This document shows positions 1-11,100 of a stretch of DNA of 64,000 nucleotides, in pieces. A model generated the notes under the pieces. The model was not told the origin of the DNA. It did no database searches and worked only from the letters and a program-made list of their open reading frames with translations. The position numbers were made by a program, and so were the translations under genes. Where the stretch lies: assembly GCA_036172665.1 (NCBI GenBank), contig CM069873.1, positions 36,012,001 to 36,076,000 of the forward strand. The letters are read 5' to 3'. How positions within the stretch are numbered: the stretch's first letter is position 1; every line of letters starts with the position of its first letter. Origin of the DNA: Prosopocoilus inquinatus (Eukaryota; Arthropoda; Insecta; Coleoptera; Lucanidae).

Positions 1-149
1 GTACTAGCGTTGTTCCTGTGATATATCTAATCGATCCTTACTCATCTATCATGTTATTTGACGTTTGGATGGACTCCAGTAACTCTGATGTGAGGTACAA
101 AGTTTTCGGACGCAGCAGAAGCTGGAAATAGTTTTAAATGAAACAACAC
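1..149 (+). repeat. Subtype A, the module-opening marker monomer
   Basis: It is recognised by 'gtactag' at positions 1-7, 'gatatatct' at 20-28 and, in most copies, 'gaggtac' at 92-98. Units with the first two features begin at 1, 8193, 16981, 24579, 24877, 36251, 37443, 40572, 43701, 44893, 46234, 47426, 48618, 49959, 51002, 52343, 55472, 56664, 58005 and 63220. Three of them (37443, 47426, 51002) read 'gtactatcg' and have a 'caatgttctcgg' back. 'gtactagcg' also occurs at 39678, 42807 and 54727, but with 'gatgtatct', so those are not markers. Confidence 0.93.
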
Positions 150-298
150 CCATTAGCGTTGTTCCTGTGATGTATCTAATGGATCCTTACTCATCTATCA
201 TGTTATTTGACGTTTCGATGGACTCTAGTAACTCTGATGTGAGATACGAAGTTTTTGGACGCAGCAGGAGCTGGAAATAGTTTTAAACGAAACAACAC
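150..298 (+). repeat. Reference monomer (subtype B) and monomer anatomy
   Basis: This unit shows the anatomy shared by the array. Positions 2-14 carry 'tattagcgttgtt' or a close form. Position 32 is a three-way variable base giving 'aatcgatcc', 'aatggatcc' or 'aatagatcc'. Positions 46-59 carry 'ctatcatgttattt'. Position 67 is g or c ('tttggatgg' or 'tttcgatgg'). Positions 71-80 are 'ggactccagt' or 'ggactctagt'. Positions 86-97 are around 'tgatgtgagata'. Positions 103-130 run from 'tttcgg' to 'gctggaaata', and 131-149 end in 'gaaacaacac'. Subtype B combines 'aatggatcc' or 'aatcgatcc', 'ctctag', 'gaagtttttgg' and 'agcaggagc'. B-like units recur throughout, for example at 1044, 3874, 5215 and 7003. 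Confidence 0.95.
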
Positions 299-745
299 GT
301 ATTAGCGTTGTTCCTGTGATGTATCTAATCGATCCTTACTCATCTATCATGTTATTTGACGTTTGGATGGACTCCAGTAACTCTGATGTGAGATACAATG
401 TTCTCGGACGCAGCAGAAGCTGGAAATAGTTTTGAACGAAACAACACGTATTAGCGTTGTTCCTGTGATGTATCTAATCGATCCTTACTCATCTATCATG
501 TTATTTGACGTTTGGATGGACTCCAGTAACTCTGATGTGAGATACAAAGTATTCGGACGCAGCAGAAGCTGGAAATAGTTTTAAACGAAACAACACGCAT
601 TAGCGTTGTTCCTGTGATGTATCTAATCGATCCTTACTCATCTATCATGTTATTTGGCGTTTCGATGGACTCCAGTAACTCTGATGTGAGATACAAAGTT
701 TTCGGACGCAGCAGAAGCTGGAAATAGTTTTGAACGAAACAACAC

Positions 746-894
746 GTATTAGCGTTGTTCCTGTGATGTATCTAATCGATCCTTACTTAGCTACTATGTT
801 ATTTGACGTTTCGATGGACTCCAATAACTCTGATGTGAGATACAAAGTTTTCGGACGCAGCAGAAGCTGGAAATAGTTTTAAACGAAACAACAC
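746..894 (+). repeat. Subtype D monomer
   Basis: It is defined by 'cttagctactatg' in place of 'ctcatctatcatg' and by 'ccaataactc' near position 77. In the long HOR and in modules r, q, p and k it precedes a C unit. It is missing from HOR copy 2 at 8938, where its front is fused to a C back. Confidence 0.93.
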
Positions 895-1043
895 GCATTA
901 GCGTTGTTCCTGTGATGTATCTAATCGATCCTTACTCATCTATCATTATATTTGACGTTTGGATGGACTACAGTAACTCTGATGTGAGATACAAAGTTTA
1001 CGGACGCAGCAGAAGCTGGAAATAGTTTTAATCGAAACAACAC
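895..1043 (+). repeat. Subtype C monomer
   Basis: It is defined by 'tcattatatttg', 'ggactacagt' and 'gtttacgg'. Two sublineages exist: one with 'gtgagatac' and a tail 'aatcg' (as here), and one with 'gtcagatac' and a tail 'aaacg' (for example 5066, 22045, 40125 and 51896). Confidence 0.93.
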
Positions 1044-1192
1044 GCATTAGCGTTGTCCCTGTGATGTATCTAATCGATCCTTACTCATCTATCATGTTAT
1101 TTGACGTTTCGATGGACTCTAGTAACTCTGATGTGAGATACGAAGTTTTTGGACGCAGCAGGAGCTGGAAATAGTTTTAAACGAAACAACAC

Positions 1193-1341
1193 GTATTAGC
1201 GTTGTTCCTGTGATGTATCTAATCGATCCTTACTCATCTATCATGTTATTTGACGTTTGGATGGACTCCAGTTCCTCTGATGTGAGATAAAAAGTTCTCG
1301 GACGCAGCAGAAGCTGGAAATAGTTTTAAACGAAACAACAC
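1193..1341 (+). repeat. Subtype H monomer
   Basis: It is defined by 'ccagttcctctgatg' and 'gagataaaaag'. It appears once in each long HOR copy, at 29495, 31134 and 31432 in the rearranged block, and at 59495. Confidence 0.9.
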
Positions 1342-1639
1342 GCATTATCGTTGTTCCTGTGATGTATCTAATCGATCCTTACTCATCTATCATGTTATTT
1401 GGCGTTTCGATGGACTCCAGTGACTCTGATGTGAGATACGAAGTTTTTGGACGCAGCAGGAGCTGGAAATAGTTTTAAACGAAACAACACGCATTAGCGT
1501 TTTTCCTGTGATGTATCTAATAGATCCTTATTTATCTATCATGTTATTTGACGTTTCGATGGACTCTAGTAACTCTGATGTGAGATACGAAGTTTTTGGA
1601 CGCAGCAGAAACTGGAAATAGTTTTAAATGAAACAACAC

Positions 1640-1787
1640 GCATTAGCGTTGTTCCTGTGATGTATCTAATGGATCCTTACCATCTATCATGTCATTTGAC
1701 GTTTCGATGGACTCTAGTAACTCTGATGTGAGATACGAAGTTTTTGGACGCAGCAGGAGCTGGAAATAGTTTTAAACGAAACAACAC
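1640..1787 (+). repeat. Monomer with 1-bp deletion (148 bp)
   Basis: 'cttaccatc' replaces 'cttactcatc' at 1680/1681, with 'gtcatttg' nearby. The same unit with the same deletion occurs at 9683-9830, 18620-18767 and 27559-27706, so it was inherited through HOR duplication. Confidence 0.93.
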
Positions 1788-2085
1788 GTATTAGCGTTGT
1801 TCCTGTGATGTATCTAATCGATCCTTACTCATCTATCATGTTATTTGACGTTTGGATGGACTCCAGTAACTCTGATGTGAGATACAAAGTTTTCGGACGC
1901 AGCAGAAGCTGGAAATAGTTTTAAACGAAACAACACGTATTAGCGTTGTTCCTGTGATGTATCTAATCGATCCTTACTCATCTATCATGTTATTTGACGT
2001 TTGGATGGACTCCAGTAACTCTGATGTGAGATACAATGTTCTCGGACGCAGCAGAAGCTGGAAATAGTTTTAAACGAAACAACAC

Positions 2086-2234
2086 GCATTACCGTTGTTC
2101 CTGTGATGTATCTAATCGATCCTTACTCATCTATCATGTTATTTGGCGTCTCGATGGACTCCAGTAACTCTGATGTGAGATACAAAGTTTTCGGACGCAG
2201 CAGAAGCTGGAAATAGTTTTAATCGAAACAACAC
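2086..2234 (+). repeat. Subtype F monomer
   Basis: It is defined by 'ggcgtctcgatgg', often with 'attaccgttg' at the start and a tail of 'aatcg' or 'agtcg'. It is frequent. Some F units carry 'ctgacttgagatac' with 'aaagatttcgg' (6407, 38486, 41615, 53535). Confidence 0.9.
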
Positions 2235-2383
2235 GCATTAGCGTTGTTCCTGTGATGTATCTAATCGATCCTTACTCATCTATCATGTTATTTGACGTTT
2301 GGATGGACTCCAGTAGCTCTGATGTGAGATACAAAGTTCTCGGACGCAGCAGAAGCTGGAAATAGTTTTGAACGAAACAAAAC

Positions 2384-2532
2384 GTATTAGCGTTGTTCCT
2401 GTGATGTATCTGATCGATCCTTACTTATCTACTATGTTATTTGACGTTTCGATGGACTCTAGTAACTCTGATGTGAGATACGAAATTTTCGATCGTAGCA
2501 GAATCTGGAAATAGTTTTAAATGAAACAACAC
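2384..2532 (+). repeat. Subtype I monomer
   Basis: It is defined by 'cttatctactatg', 'ctctag' and the strongly altered 'ttttcgatcgtagcagaatc' in place of 'ttttcggacgcagcagaagc'. It occurs twice per long HOR (2384 and 6258 in copy 1). Its back half also appears in chimeras at 29942 and 60240. Confidence 0.92.
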
Positions 2533-2830
2533 GCATTAGCGTTGTTCCTGTGATGTATCTAATCGATCCTTACTCATCTATCATGTTATTTGACGTTTGG
2601 ATGGACTCCAGTAACTCTGATGTGAGATACAAAGTTCTCGGACGCAGCAGAAGCTGGAAATAGTTTTGAACGAAACAACACGTATTAGCGTTGTTCCTGT
2701 GATGTATCTAATCGATCCTCACTCATCTATCATGTTATTTGACGTTTGGATGGACTCCAGTAACTCTGATGTGAGATACAAAGTTTTCGGACGCAGCAGA
2801 AGCTGGAAATAGTTTTAAACGAAACAACAC

Positions 2831-2979
2831 GCATTACCGTTGTTCCTGTGATGTATCTAATCGATCCTTACTCATCTATCATGTTAATTGACGTTTCGAT
2901 GGACTCCAGTAACTCTAATGTGAGATACGAAATTTTCGGGCGCAGCAGAAGCTGGAAATAGTTTTAAACGAAACAACAC
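2831..2979 (+). repeat. Subtype J monomer
   Basis: It is defined by 'ctctaatgtgagatacgaaa' followed by 'ttttcgg' or 'ttttcgggcg'. It often occurs in short tandem runs of itself (3427, 3576, 3725; 39082-39379; 61283-61729), which suggests local duplication of single monomers. Confidence 0.92.
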
Positions 2980-3128
2980 GCATTAGCGTTGTTCCTGTGA
3001 TGTATCTAATGGATCCTTACTCATCTATCATGTTATTTGACGTTTCGATGGACTCCAGAAACTTTGATGTGAGATACGAAGTTTTCGGACGCAGCAGAAG
3101 CTGGAAATAGTTTTAAATGAAACAACAC
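2980..3128 (+). repeat. Subtype G monomer
   Basis: It is defined by 'ccagaaactttgatg'. Here it has 'aatggatcc' and 'ttgacg'. Other G units have 'aatcgatcc' with 'ttggcg' and, at several module ends, 'gcagctgaag' (8044, 44744, 48469). Confidence 0.9.
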
Positions 3129-4618
3129 GCATTAGCGTTGTTCCTGTGATGTATCTAATGGATCCTTACTCATCTATCATGTTATTTGACGTTTCGATGG
3201 ACTCTAGTACCTCTGATGTGAGATATGAAGTTTTTGGACGCAGCAGGAGCTGGAAATAGTTTTAAACGAAACAACACGTATTAGCGTTGTTCCTGTGATG
3301 TATCTAATCGATCCTTATTTATTTATCATGTTATTTGACGTATCGATGGACTCTAGTAACTCTGATGTGAGATACAAAGTTTTCGGACGCAGCAGAAGCT
3401 GGAAATAGTTTTAGTCGAAACAACACGCATTAGCGTTGTTCCTGTGATGTATCTAATAGATCCTTACTTAGCTACTATGTTATTTGACGTTTCGATGGAC
3501 TCCAGTAACTCTAATGTGAGATACGAAATTTTCGGGCGCAGCAGAAGCTGGAAATAGTTTTAAACGAAACAACACGCATTAGCGTTGTTCCTGTGATGTA
3601 TCTAATCGAACCTTACTCATCTATCATGTTATTTGACGTTTCGATGGACTCCAGTAACTCTAATGTGAGATACGAAATTTTCGGACGCAGCAGAAGCTGG
3701 AAATAGTTTTAAACGAAACAACACGCATTAGCGTTGTTCCTGTGATGTATCTAATCGATCCTTACTCATCTATCATGTTATTTGACGTTTCGATGGACTC
3801 CAGTAACTCTAATGTGAGATACGAAATTTTCGGACGCAGCAGAAGCTGGAAATAGTTTTAAACGAAACAACACGCATTAGCGTTGTTCCTGTGATGTATC
3901 TAATCGATCCTTACTCATCTATCATGTTATTTGACGTTTCGATGGACTCTAGTAACTCTGATGTGAGATACGAAGTTTTTGGACGCAGCAGGAGCTGGAA
4001 ATAGTTTTAAACGAAACAACACGTATTAGCGTTGTTCCTGTGATGTATCTAATCGATCCTTACTCATCTATCATGTTATTTGACGTTTGGATGGACTCCA
4101 GTAACTCTGATGTGAGATACAAAGTTCTCGGACGCAGCAGAAGCTGGAAATAGTTTTGAACGAAACAACACGTATTGGCGTTGTTCCTGTGATGTATCTA
4201 ATCGATCCTTACTTATCTATCATGTTATTTGACGTTTGGATGGACTCCAGTAACTCTGATGTGAGATACAAAATTTTCGGACGCAGCAGAAGCTGGAAAT
4301 AGTTTTAAACGAAACAACACGCATTACCGTTGTTCCTGTGATGTATCTAATGGATCCTTACTCATCTATCATGTTATTTGACGTTTCGATGGACTCCAGA
4401 AACTTTGATGTGAGAAACGAAGTTTTCGGACGCAGCAGAAGCTGGAAATAGTTTTAAATGAAACAACACGCATTAGCGTTGTTCCTGTGATGTATCTAAT
4501 GGATCCTTACTCATCTATCATGTTATTTGACGTTTCGATGGACTCTAGTACCTCTGATGTGAGATATGAAGTTTTTGGACGCAGCAGGAGCTGGAAATAG
4601 TTTTAAACGAAACAACAC

Positions 4619-4767
4619 GTATTAGCGTTGTTCCTGTGATGTATCTAATCGATCCTTATTTATTTATCATGTTATTTGACGTATCGATGGACTCTAGTAA
4701 CTCTGATGTGAGATACGAAGTTTTTGGGCGCAGCAGGACCTGGAAATAGTTTTAAACGAAGCAACAC
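4619..4767 (+). repeat. Subtype E monomer
   Basis: It is defined by 'ccttatttatttatcatg', 'gacgtatcgatgg', 'gggcgcagcaggacc' and a tail 'gaagcaacac'. A related unit at 3278 has the same front but a 'ttttcgg' back and an 'agtcg' tail. Several right-half units carry 'gaggtgagatac' (38784, 41913, 47724, 51300, 53833). Confidence 0.92.
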
Positions 4768-7300
4768 GTATTAGCGTTGTTCCTGTGATGTATCTAATAG
4801 ATCCTTACTTAGCTACTATGTTATTTGACGTTTCGATGGACTCCAGTAACTCTAATGTGAGATACGAAATTTTCGGACGCAGCAGAAGCTGGAAATAGTT
4901 TTAAACGAAACAACACGCATTAGCGTTGTTCCTGTGATGTATCTAATCGATCCTTACTCATTTATCATGTTATTTGACGTTTCGATGGACTCCAATAACT
5001 CTGATGTGAGATACAAAGTTTTCGGACGCAGCAGAAGCTGGAAATAGTTTTAAACGAAACAACACGCATTAGCGTTGTTCCTGTGATGTATCTAATCGAT
5101 CCTTACTCATCTATCATTATATTTGACGTTTGGATGGACTACAGTAACTCTGATGTCAGATACAAAGTTTACGGACGCAGCAGAAGCTGGAAATAGTTTT
5201 AAACGAAACAACACGCATTAGCGTTGTTCCTGTGATGTATCTAATCGATCCTTACTCATCTATCATGTTATTTGACGTTTCGATGGACTCTAGTAACTCT
5301 GATGTGAGATACGAAGTTTTTGGACGCAGCAGGAGCTGGAAATAGTTTTAAACGAAACAACACGTATTAGCGTTGTTCCTGTGATGTATCTAATCGATCC
5401 TTACTCATCTATCATGTTATTTGACGTTTCGATGGACTCCAGTAACACTGATGTGAGATACAAAGTTTTCGGACGCAGCAGAAGCTGGAAATAGTTTTGA
5501 ACGAAACAACACGTATTAGCGTTGTTCCTGTGATGTATCTAATCGATCCTTACTTAGCTACTATGTTATTTGACGTTTCGATGGACTCCAGTAACTCTGA
5601 TGTGAGATACAAATTTTTCGGACGCAGCAGAAGCTGGAAATAGTTTTAAACGAAACAACACGCATTACCGTTGTTCCTGTGATGTATCTAATCGATCCTT
5701 ACTCATCTATCATGTTATTTGGCGTCTCGATGGACTCCAGTAACTCTGATGTGAGATACAAAGGTTTCGGACGCAGAAGAAGCTGGAAATAGTTTTAAAC
5801 GAAACAACACGCATTAGCGTTGTTCCTGTGATGTATCTAATCGATCCTTACTCATCTATCATGTTATTTGACGTTTCGATGGACTCTAGTACCTCTGATG
5901 TGAGATATGAAGTTTTTGGACGCAGCAGGAGCTGGAAATAGTTTTAAACGAAACAACACGCATTACCGTTGTTCCTGTGATGTATCTAATCGATCCTTAC
6001 TCATCTATCATGTTATTTGGCGTCTCGATGGACTCCAGTAACTCTGATGTGAGATACAAAGTTTTCGGACGCAGCAGAAGCTGGAAATAGTTTTAGTCGA
6101 AACAACACGCATTAGCGTTGTTCCTGTGATGTATCTAATCGATCCTTACTCATCTATCATGTTATTTGACGTTTGGATGGACTCCAGTAGCTCTGATTTG
6201 AGATACAAAGTTCTCGGACGCAGCAGAAGCTGGAAATAGTTTTGAACGAAACAAAACGTATTAGCGTTGTTCCTGTGATGTATCTAATCGATCCTTACTT
6301 ATCTACTATGTTATTTGACTTTTCGATGGACTCTAGTAACTCTGATGTGAGATACGAAATTTTCGATCGTAGCAGAATCTGGAAATAGTTTTAAATGAAA
6401 CAACACGTATTAGCGTTGTTCCTGTGATGTATCTAATCGATCCTTACTCATCTATCATGTTATTTGGCGTCTCGATGGACTCCAGTAACTCTGACTTGAG
6501 ATACAAAGATTTCGGACGCAGCAGAAGCTGGAAATAGTTTTAAACGAAACAACACGCATTAGCGTTGTTCCTGTGATGTATCTAATCGATCCTTACTCAT
6601 CTATCATTATATTTGACGTTTGGATGGACTACAGTAACTCTGATGTGAAATACAAAGTTTACGGACGCAGCAGAAGCTGGAAATAGTTTTAAACGAAACA
6701 ACACGCATTACCGTTGTTCCTGAGATGTATCTAATCGATCCTTACTCATCTATCATTATATTTGACGTTTGGATGGACTACAGTAACTCTGATGTGAGAT
6801 ACAAAGTTCTCGGACGCAGCAGAAGCTGGAAATAGTTTTGAACGAAACAACACGTATTAGCGTTGTTCCTGTGATGTATCTAATCGATCCTTACTTATCT
6901 ACTATGTTATTTGACGTTTCGATGGACTCCAGTAACTCTGATGTGAGATACGAAATTTTCGAACGCAGCAGAATCTGGAAATAGTTTTAAATGAAACAAC
7001 ACGCATTAGCGTTGTTCCTGTGATGTATCTAATCGATCCTTACTCATCTATCATGTTATTTGACGTTTCGATGGACTCTAGTAACTCTGATGTGAGATAC
7101 GAAGTTTTTGGACGCAGCAGGAGCTGGAAATAGTTTTAAACGAAACAACACGTATTAGCGTTGTTCCTGTGATGTATCTAATCGCTCCTTACTTAGCTAC
7201 TATGTTATTTGACGTTTCGATGGACTCCAGTAACTCTAATGTGAGATACGAAATTTTCGGACGCAGCAGAAGCTGGAAATAGTTTTAAACGAAACAACAC

Positions 7301-7447
7301 GTATTAGCGTTGTTCCTGTGATGTATCTAATCGATCCTTACTCATCTATCATGTTATTTGACGTTTGGATGGACTCCAGTAACTGATGTGAGATACAAAG
7401 TTCTCGGACGCAGCAGAAGCTGGAAATAGTTTTGAACGAAACAACAC
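7301..7447 (+). repeat. Monomer with 2-bp deletion (147 bp)
   Basis: 'gtaactgatg' replaces 'gtaactctgatg' near 7384. The same deletion is at 16089-16235 in HOR copy 2, but the unit is absent from the shortened copy 3. Confidence 0.92.
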
Positions 7448-8192
7448 GTATTAGCGTTGTTCCTGTGATGTATCTAATCGATCCTTACTTATCTATCATG
7501 TTATCTGACGTTTGGATGGACTCCAGTAACTCTGATGTGAGATACAATGTTTTCGGACGCAGCAGAAGCTGGAGATAGTTTTAAACGAAACAACACGCAT
7601 TAGCGTTGTTCCTGTGATGTATCTAATCGATCCTTACTCATCTATCATGTTATTTGGCGTTTCGATGGACTCCAGTAACTCTGATGTGAGATACAGAGTT
7701 TTCGGACGCAGCAGAAGCTGGAAATAGTTTTGAACAAAACAACACGTATTAGCGTTGTTCCTGTGATGTATCTAATCGATCCTTACTTAGCTACTATGTT
7801 ATTTGACGTTTCGATGGACTCCAATAACTCTGATGTGAGATACAAAGTTTTCGGACGCAGCAGAAGCTGGAAATAGTTTTAAACGAAACAACACGCATTA
7901 GCGTTGTTCCTGTGATGTATCTAATCGATCCTTACACATCTATCATTATATTTGACGTTTGGATGGACTACAGTAACTCTGATGTGAGATACAAAGTTTA
8001 CGGACGCAGCAGAAGCTGGAAATAGTTTTAATCGAAACAACACGCATTAGCGTTGTTCCTGTGATGTATCTAATCGATCCTTACTCATCTATCATGTTAT
8101 TTGGCGTTTCGATGGACTCCAGAAACTTTGATGTGAGATACGAAGTTCTCGGACGCAGCTGAAGCTGGAAATAGTTTTAAATGAAACAACAC

Positions 8193-11100
8193 GTACTAGC
8201 GTTGTTCCTGTGATATATCTAATCGATCCTTACTCATCTATCATGTTATTTGACGTTTGGATGGACTCCAGTAACTCTGATGTGAGGTACAAAGTTTTCG
8301 GACGCAGCAGAAGCTGGAAATAGTTTTAAATGAAACAACACCCATTAGCGTTGTTCCTGTGATGTATCTAATGGATCCTTACTCATCTATCATGTTATTT
8401 GACGTTTCGATGGACTCTAGTAACTCTGATGTGAGATACGAAGTTTTTGGACGCAGCAGGAGCTGGAAATAGTTTTAAACGAAACAACACGTATTAGCGT
8501 TGTTCCTGTGATGTATCTAATCGATCCTTACTCATCTATCATGTTATTTGACGTTTGGATGGACTCCAGTAACTCTGATGTGAGATACAATGTTCTCGGA
8601 CGCAGCAGAAGCTGGAAATAGTTTTGAACGAAACAACACGTATTAGCGTTGTTCCTGTGATGTATCTAATCGATCCTTACTCATCTATCATGTTATTTGA
8701 CGTTTGGATGGACTCCAGTAACTCTGATGTGAGATACAAAGTATTCGGACGCAGCAGAAGCTGGAAATAGTTTTAAACGAAACAACACGCATTAGCGTTG
8801 TTCCTGTGATGTATCTAATCGATCCTTACTCATCTATCATGTTATTTGGCGTTTCGATGGACTCCAGTAACTCTGATGTGAGATACAAAGTTTTCGGACG
8901 CAGCAGAAGCTGGAAATAGTTTTGAACGAAACAACACGTATTAGCGTTGTTCCTGTGATGTATCTAATCGATCCTTACTCATCTATCATTATATTTGACG
9001 TTTGGATGGACTACAGTAACTCTGATGTGAGATACAAAGTTTACGGACGCAGCAGAAGCTGGAAATAGTTTTAATCGAAACAACACGCATTAGCGTTGTC
9101 CCTGTGATGTATCTAATCGATCCTTACTCATCTATCATGTTATTTGACGTTTCGATGGACTCTAGTAACTCTGATGTGAGATACGAAGTTTTTGGACGCA
9201 GCAGGAGCTGGAAATAGTTTTAAACGAAACAACACGTATTAGCGTTGTTCCTGTGATGTATCTAATCGATCCTTACTCATCTATCATGTTATTTGACGTT
9301 TGGATGGACTCCAGTTCCTCTGATGTGAGATAAAAAGTTCTCGGACGCAGCAGAAGCTGGAAATAGTTTTAAACGAAACAACACGCATTATCGTTGTTCC
9401 TGTGATGTATCTAATCGATCCTTACTCATCTATCATGTTATTTGGCGTTTCGATGGACTCCAGTGACTCTGATGTGAGATACGAAGTTTTTGGACGCAGC
9501 AGGAGCTGGAAATAGTTTTAAACGAAACAACACGCATTAGCGTTTTTCCTGTGATGTATCTAATAGATCCTTATTTATCTATCATGTTATTTGACGTTTC
9601 GATGGACTCTAGTAACTCTGATGTGAGATACGAAGTTTTTGGACGCAGCAGAAACTGGAAATAGTTTTAAATGAAACAACACGCATTAGCGTTGTTCCTG
9701 TGATGTATCTAATGGATCCTTACCATCTATCATGTCATTTGACGTTTCGATGGACTCTAGTAACTCTGATGTGAGATACGAAGTTTTTGGACGCAGCAGG
9801 AGCTGGAAATAGTTTTAAACGAAACAACACGTATTAGCGTTGTTCCTGTGATGTATCTAATCGATCCTTACTCATCTATCATGTTATTTGACGTTTGGAT
9901 GGACTCCAGTAACTCTGATGTGAGATACAAAGTTTTCGGACGCAGCAGAAGCTGGAAATAGTTTTAAACGAAACAACACGTATTAGCGTTGTTCCTGTGA
10001 TGTATCTAATCGATCCTTACTCATCTATCATGTTATTTGACGTTTGGATGGACTCCAGTAACTCTGATGTGAGATACAATGTTCTCGGACGCAGCAGAAG
10101 CTGGAAATAGTTTTAAACGAAACAACACGCATTACCGTTGTTCCTGTGATGTATCTAATCGATCCTTACTCATCTATCATGTTATTTGGCGTCTCGATGG
10201 ACTCCAGTAACTCTGATGTGAGATACAAAGTTTTCGGACGCAGCAGAAGCTGGAAATAGTTTTAATCGAAACAACACGCATTAGCGTTGTTCCTGTGATG
10301 TATCTAATCGATCCTTACTCATCTATCATGTTATTTGACGTTTGGATGGACTCCAGTAGCTCTGATGTGAGATACAAAGTTCTCGGACGCAGCAGAAGCT
10401 GGAAATAGTTTTGAACGAAACAAAACGTATTAGCGTTGTTCCTGTGATGTATCTGATCGATCCTTACTTATCTACTATGTTATTTGACGTTTCGATGGAC
10501 TCTAGTAACTCTGATGTGAGATACGAAATTTTCGATCGTAGCAGAATCTGGAAATAGTTTTAAATGAAACAACACGCATTAGCGTTGTTCCTGTGATGTA
10601 TCTAATCGATCCTTACTCATCTATCATGTTATTTGACGTTTGGATGGACTCCAGTAACTCTGATGTGAGATACAAAGTTCTCGGACGCAGCAGAAGCTGG
10701 AAATAGTTTTGAACGAAACAACACGTATTAGCGTTGTTCCTGTGATGTATCTAATCGATCCTCACTCATCTATCATGTTATTTGACGTTTGGATGGACTC
10801 CAGTAACTCTGATGTGAGATACAAAGTTTTCGGACGCAGCAGAAGCTGGAAATAGTTTTAAACGAAACAACACGCATTACCGTTGTTCCTGTGATGTATC
10901 TAATCGATCCTTACTCATCTATCATGTTAATTGACGTTTCGATGGACTCCAGTAACTCTAATGTGAGATACGAAATTTTCGGGCGCAGCAGAAGCTGGAA
11001 ATAGTTTTAAACGAAACAACACGCATTAGCGTTGTTCCTGTGATGTATCTAATGGATCCTTACTCATCTATCATGTTATTTGACGTTTCGATGGACTCCA

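Larger units (their letters stand above)
1..8192. repeat. Long HOR copy 1 (55 monomers)
   Basis: Fifty-five distinguishable monomers lie between marker monomers at 1 and 8193. The length is 55 x 149 minus 3, explained by a 1-bp deletion at 1680/1681 and a 2-bp deletion near 7384. Diagnostic order: A at 1, B 150, D 746, C 895, H 1193, F 2086, I 2384, J 2831, G 2980, E-like 3278, J 3427/3576/3725, G 4321, E 4619, C 5066, F 5960, I 6258, D 7746, C 7895, G 8044. Neighbouring monomers differ at many positions, but each matches its counterpart in the next HOR copy almost perfectly, which defines a higher-order repeat. At about 6.56-7.0 kb it departs from copies 2 and 3: two successive C-type units replace an F/E/J series. 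Confidence 0.95.

Noticed and set aside
20..40. Pol III B-box-like sequence around 'taatcgatcc', which might suggest a tRNA-derived origin
   Set aside because: It is one base shorter than the TCGANNCC core and lacks the preceding GGT. No A box or tRNA fold is evident.
1..8192. HOR length of exactly 8,192 bp (a power of two)
   Set aside because: It is simply 55 x 149 minus 3 bp of deletions. The other copies are 8,788 and 7,598 bp, so the number is a coincidence.
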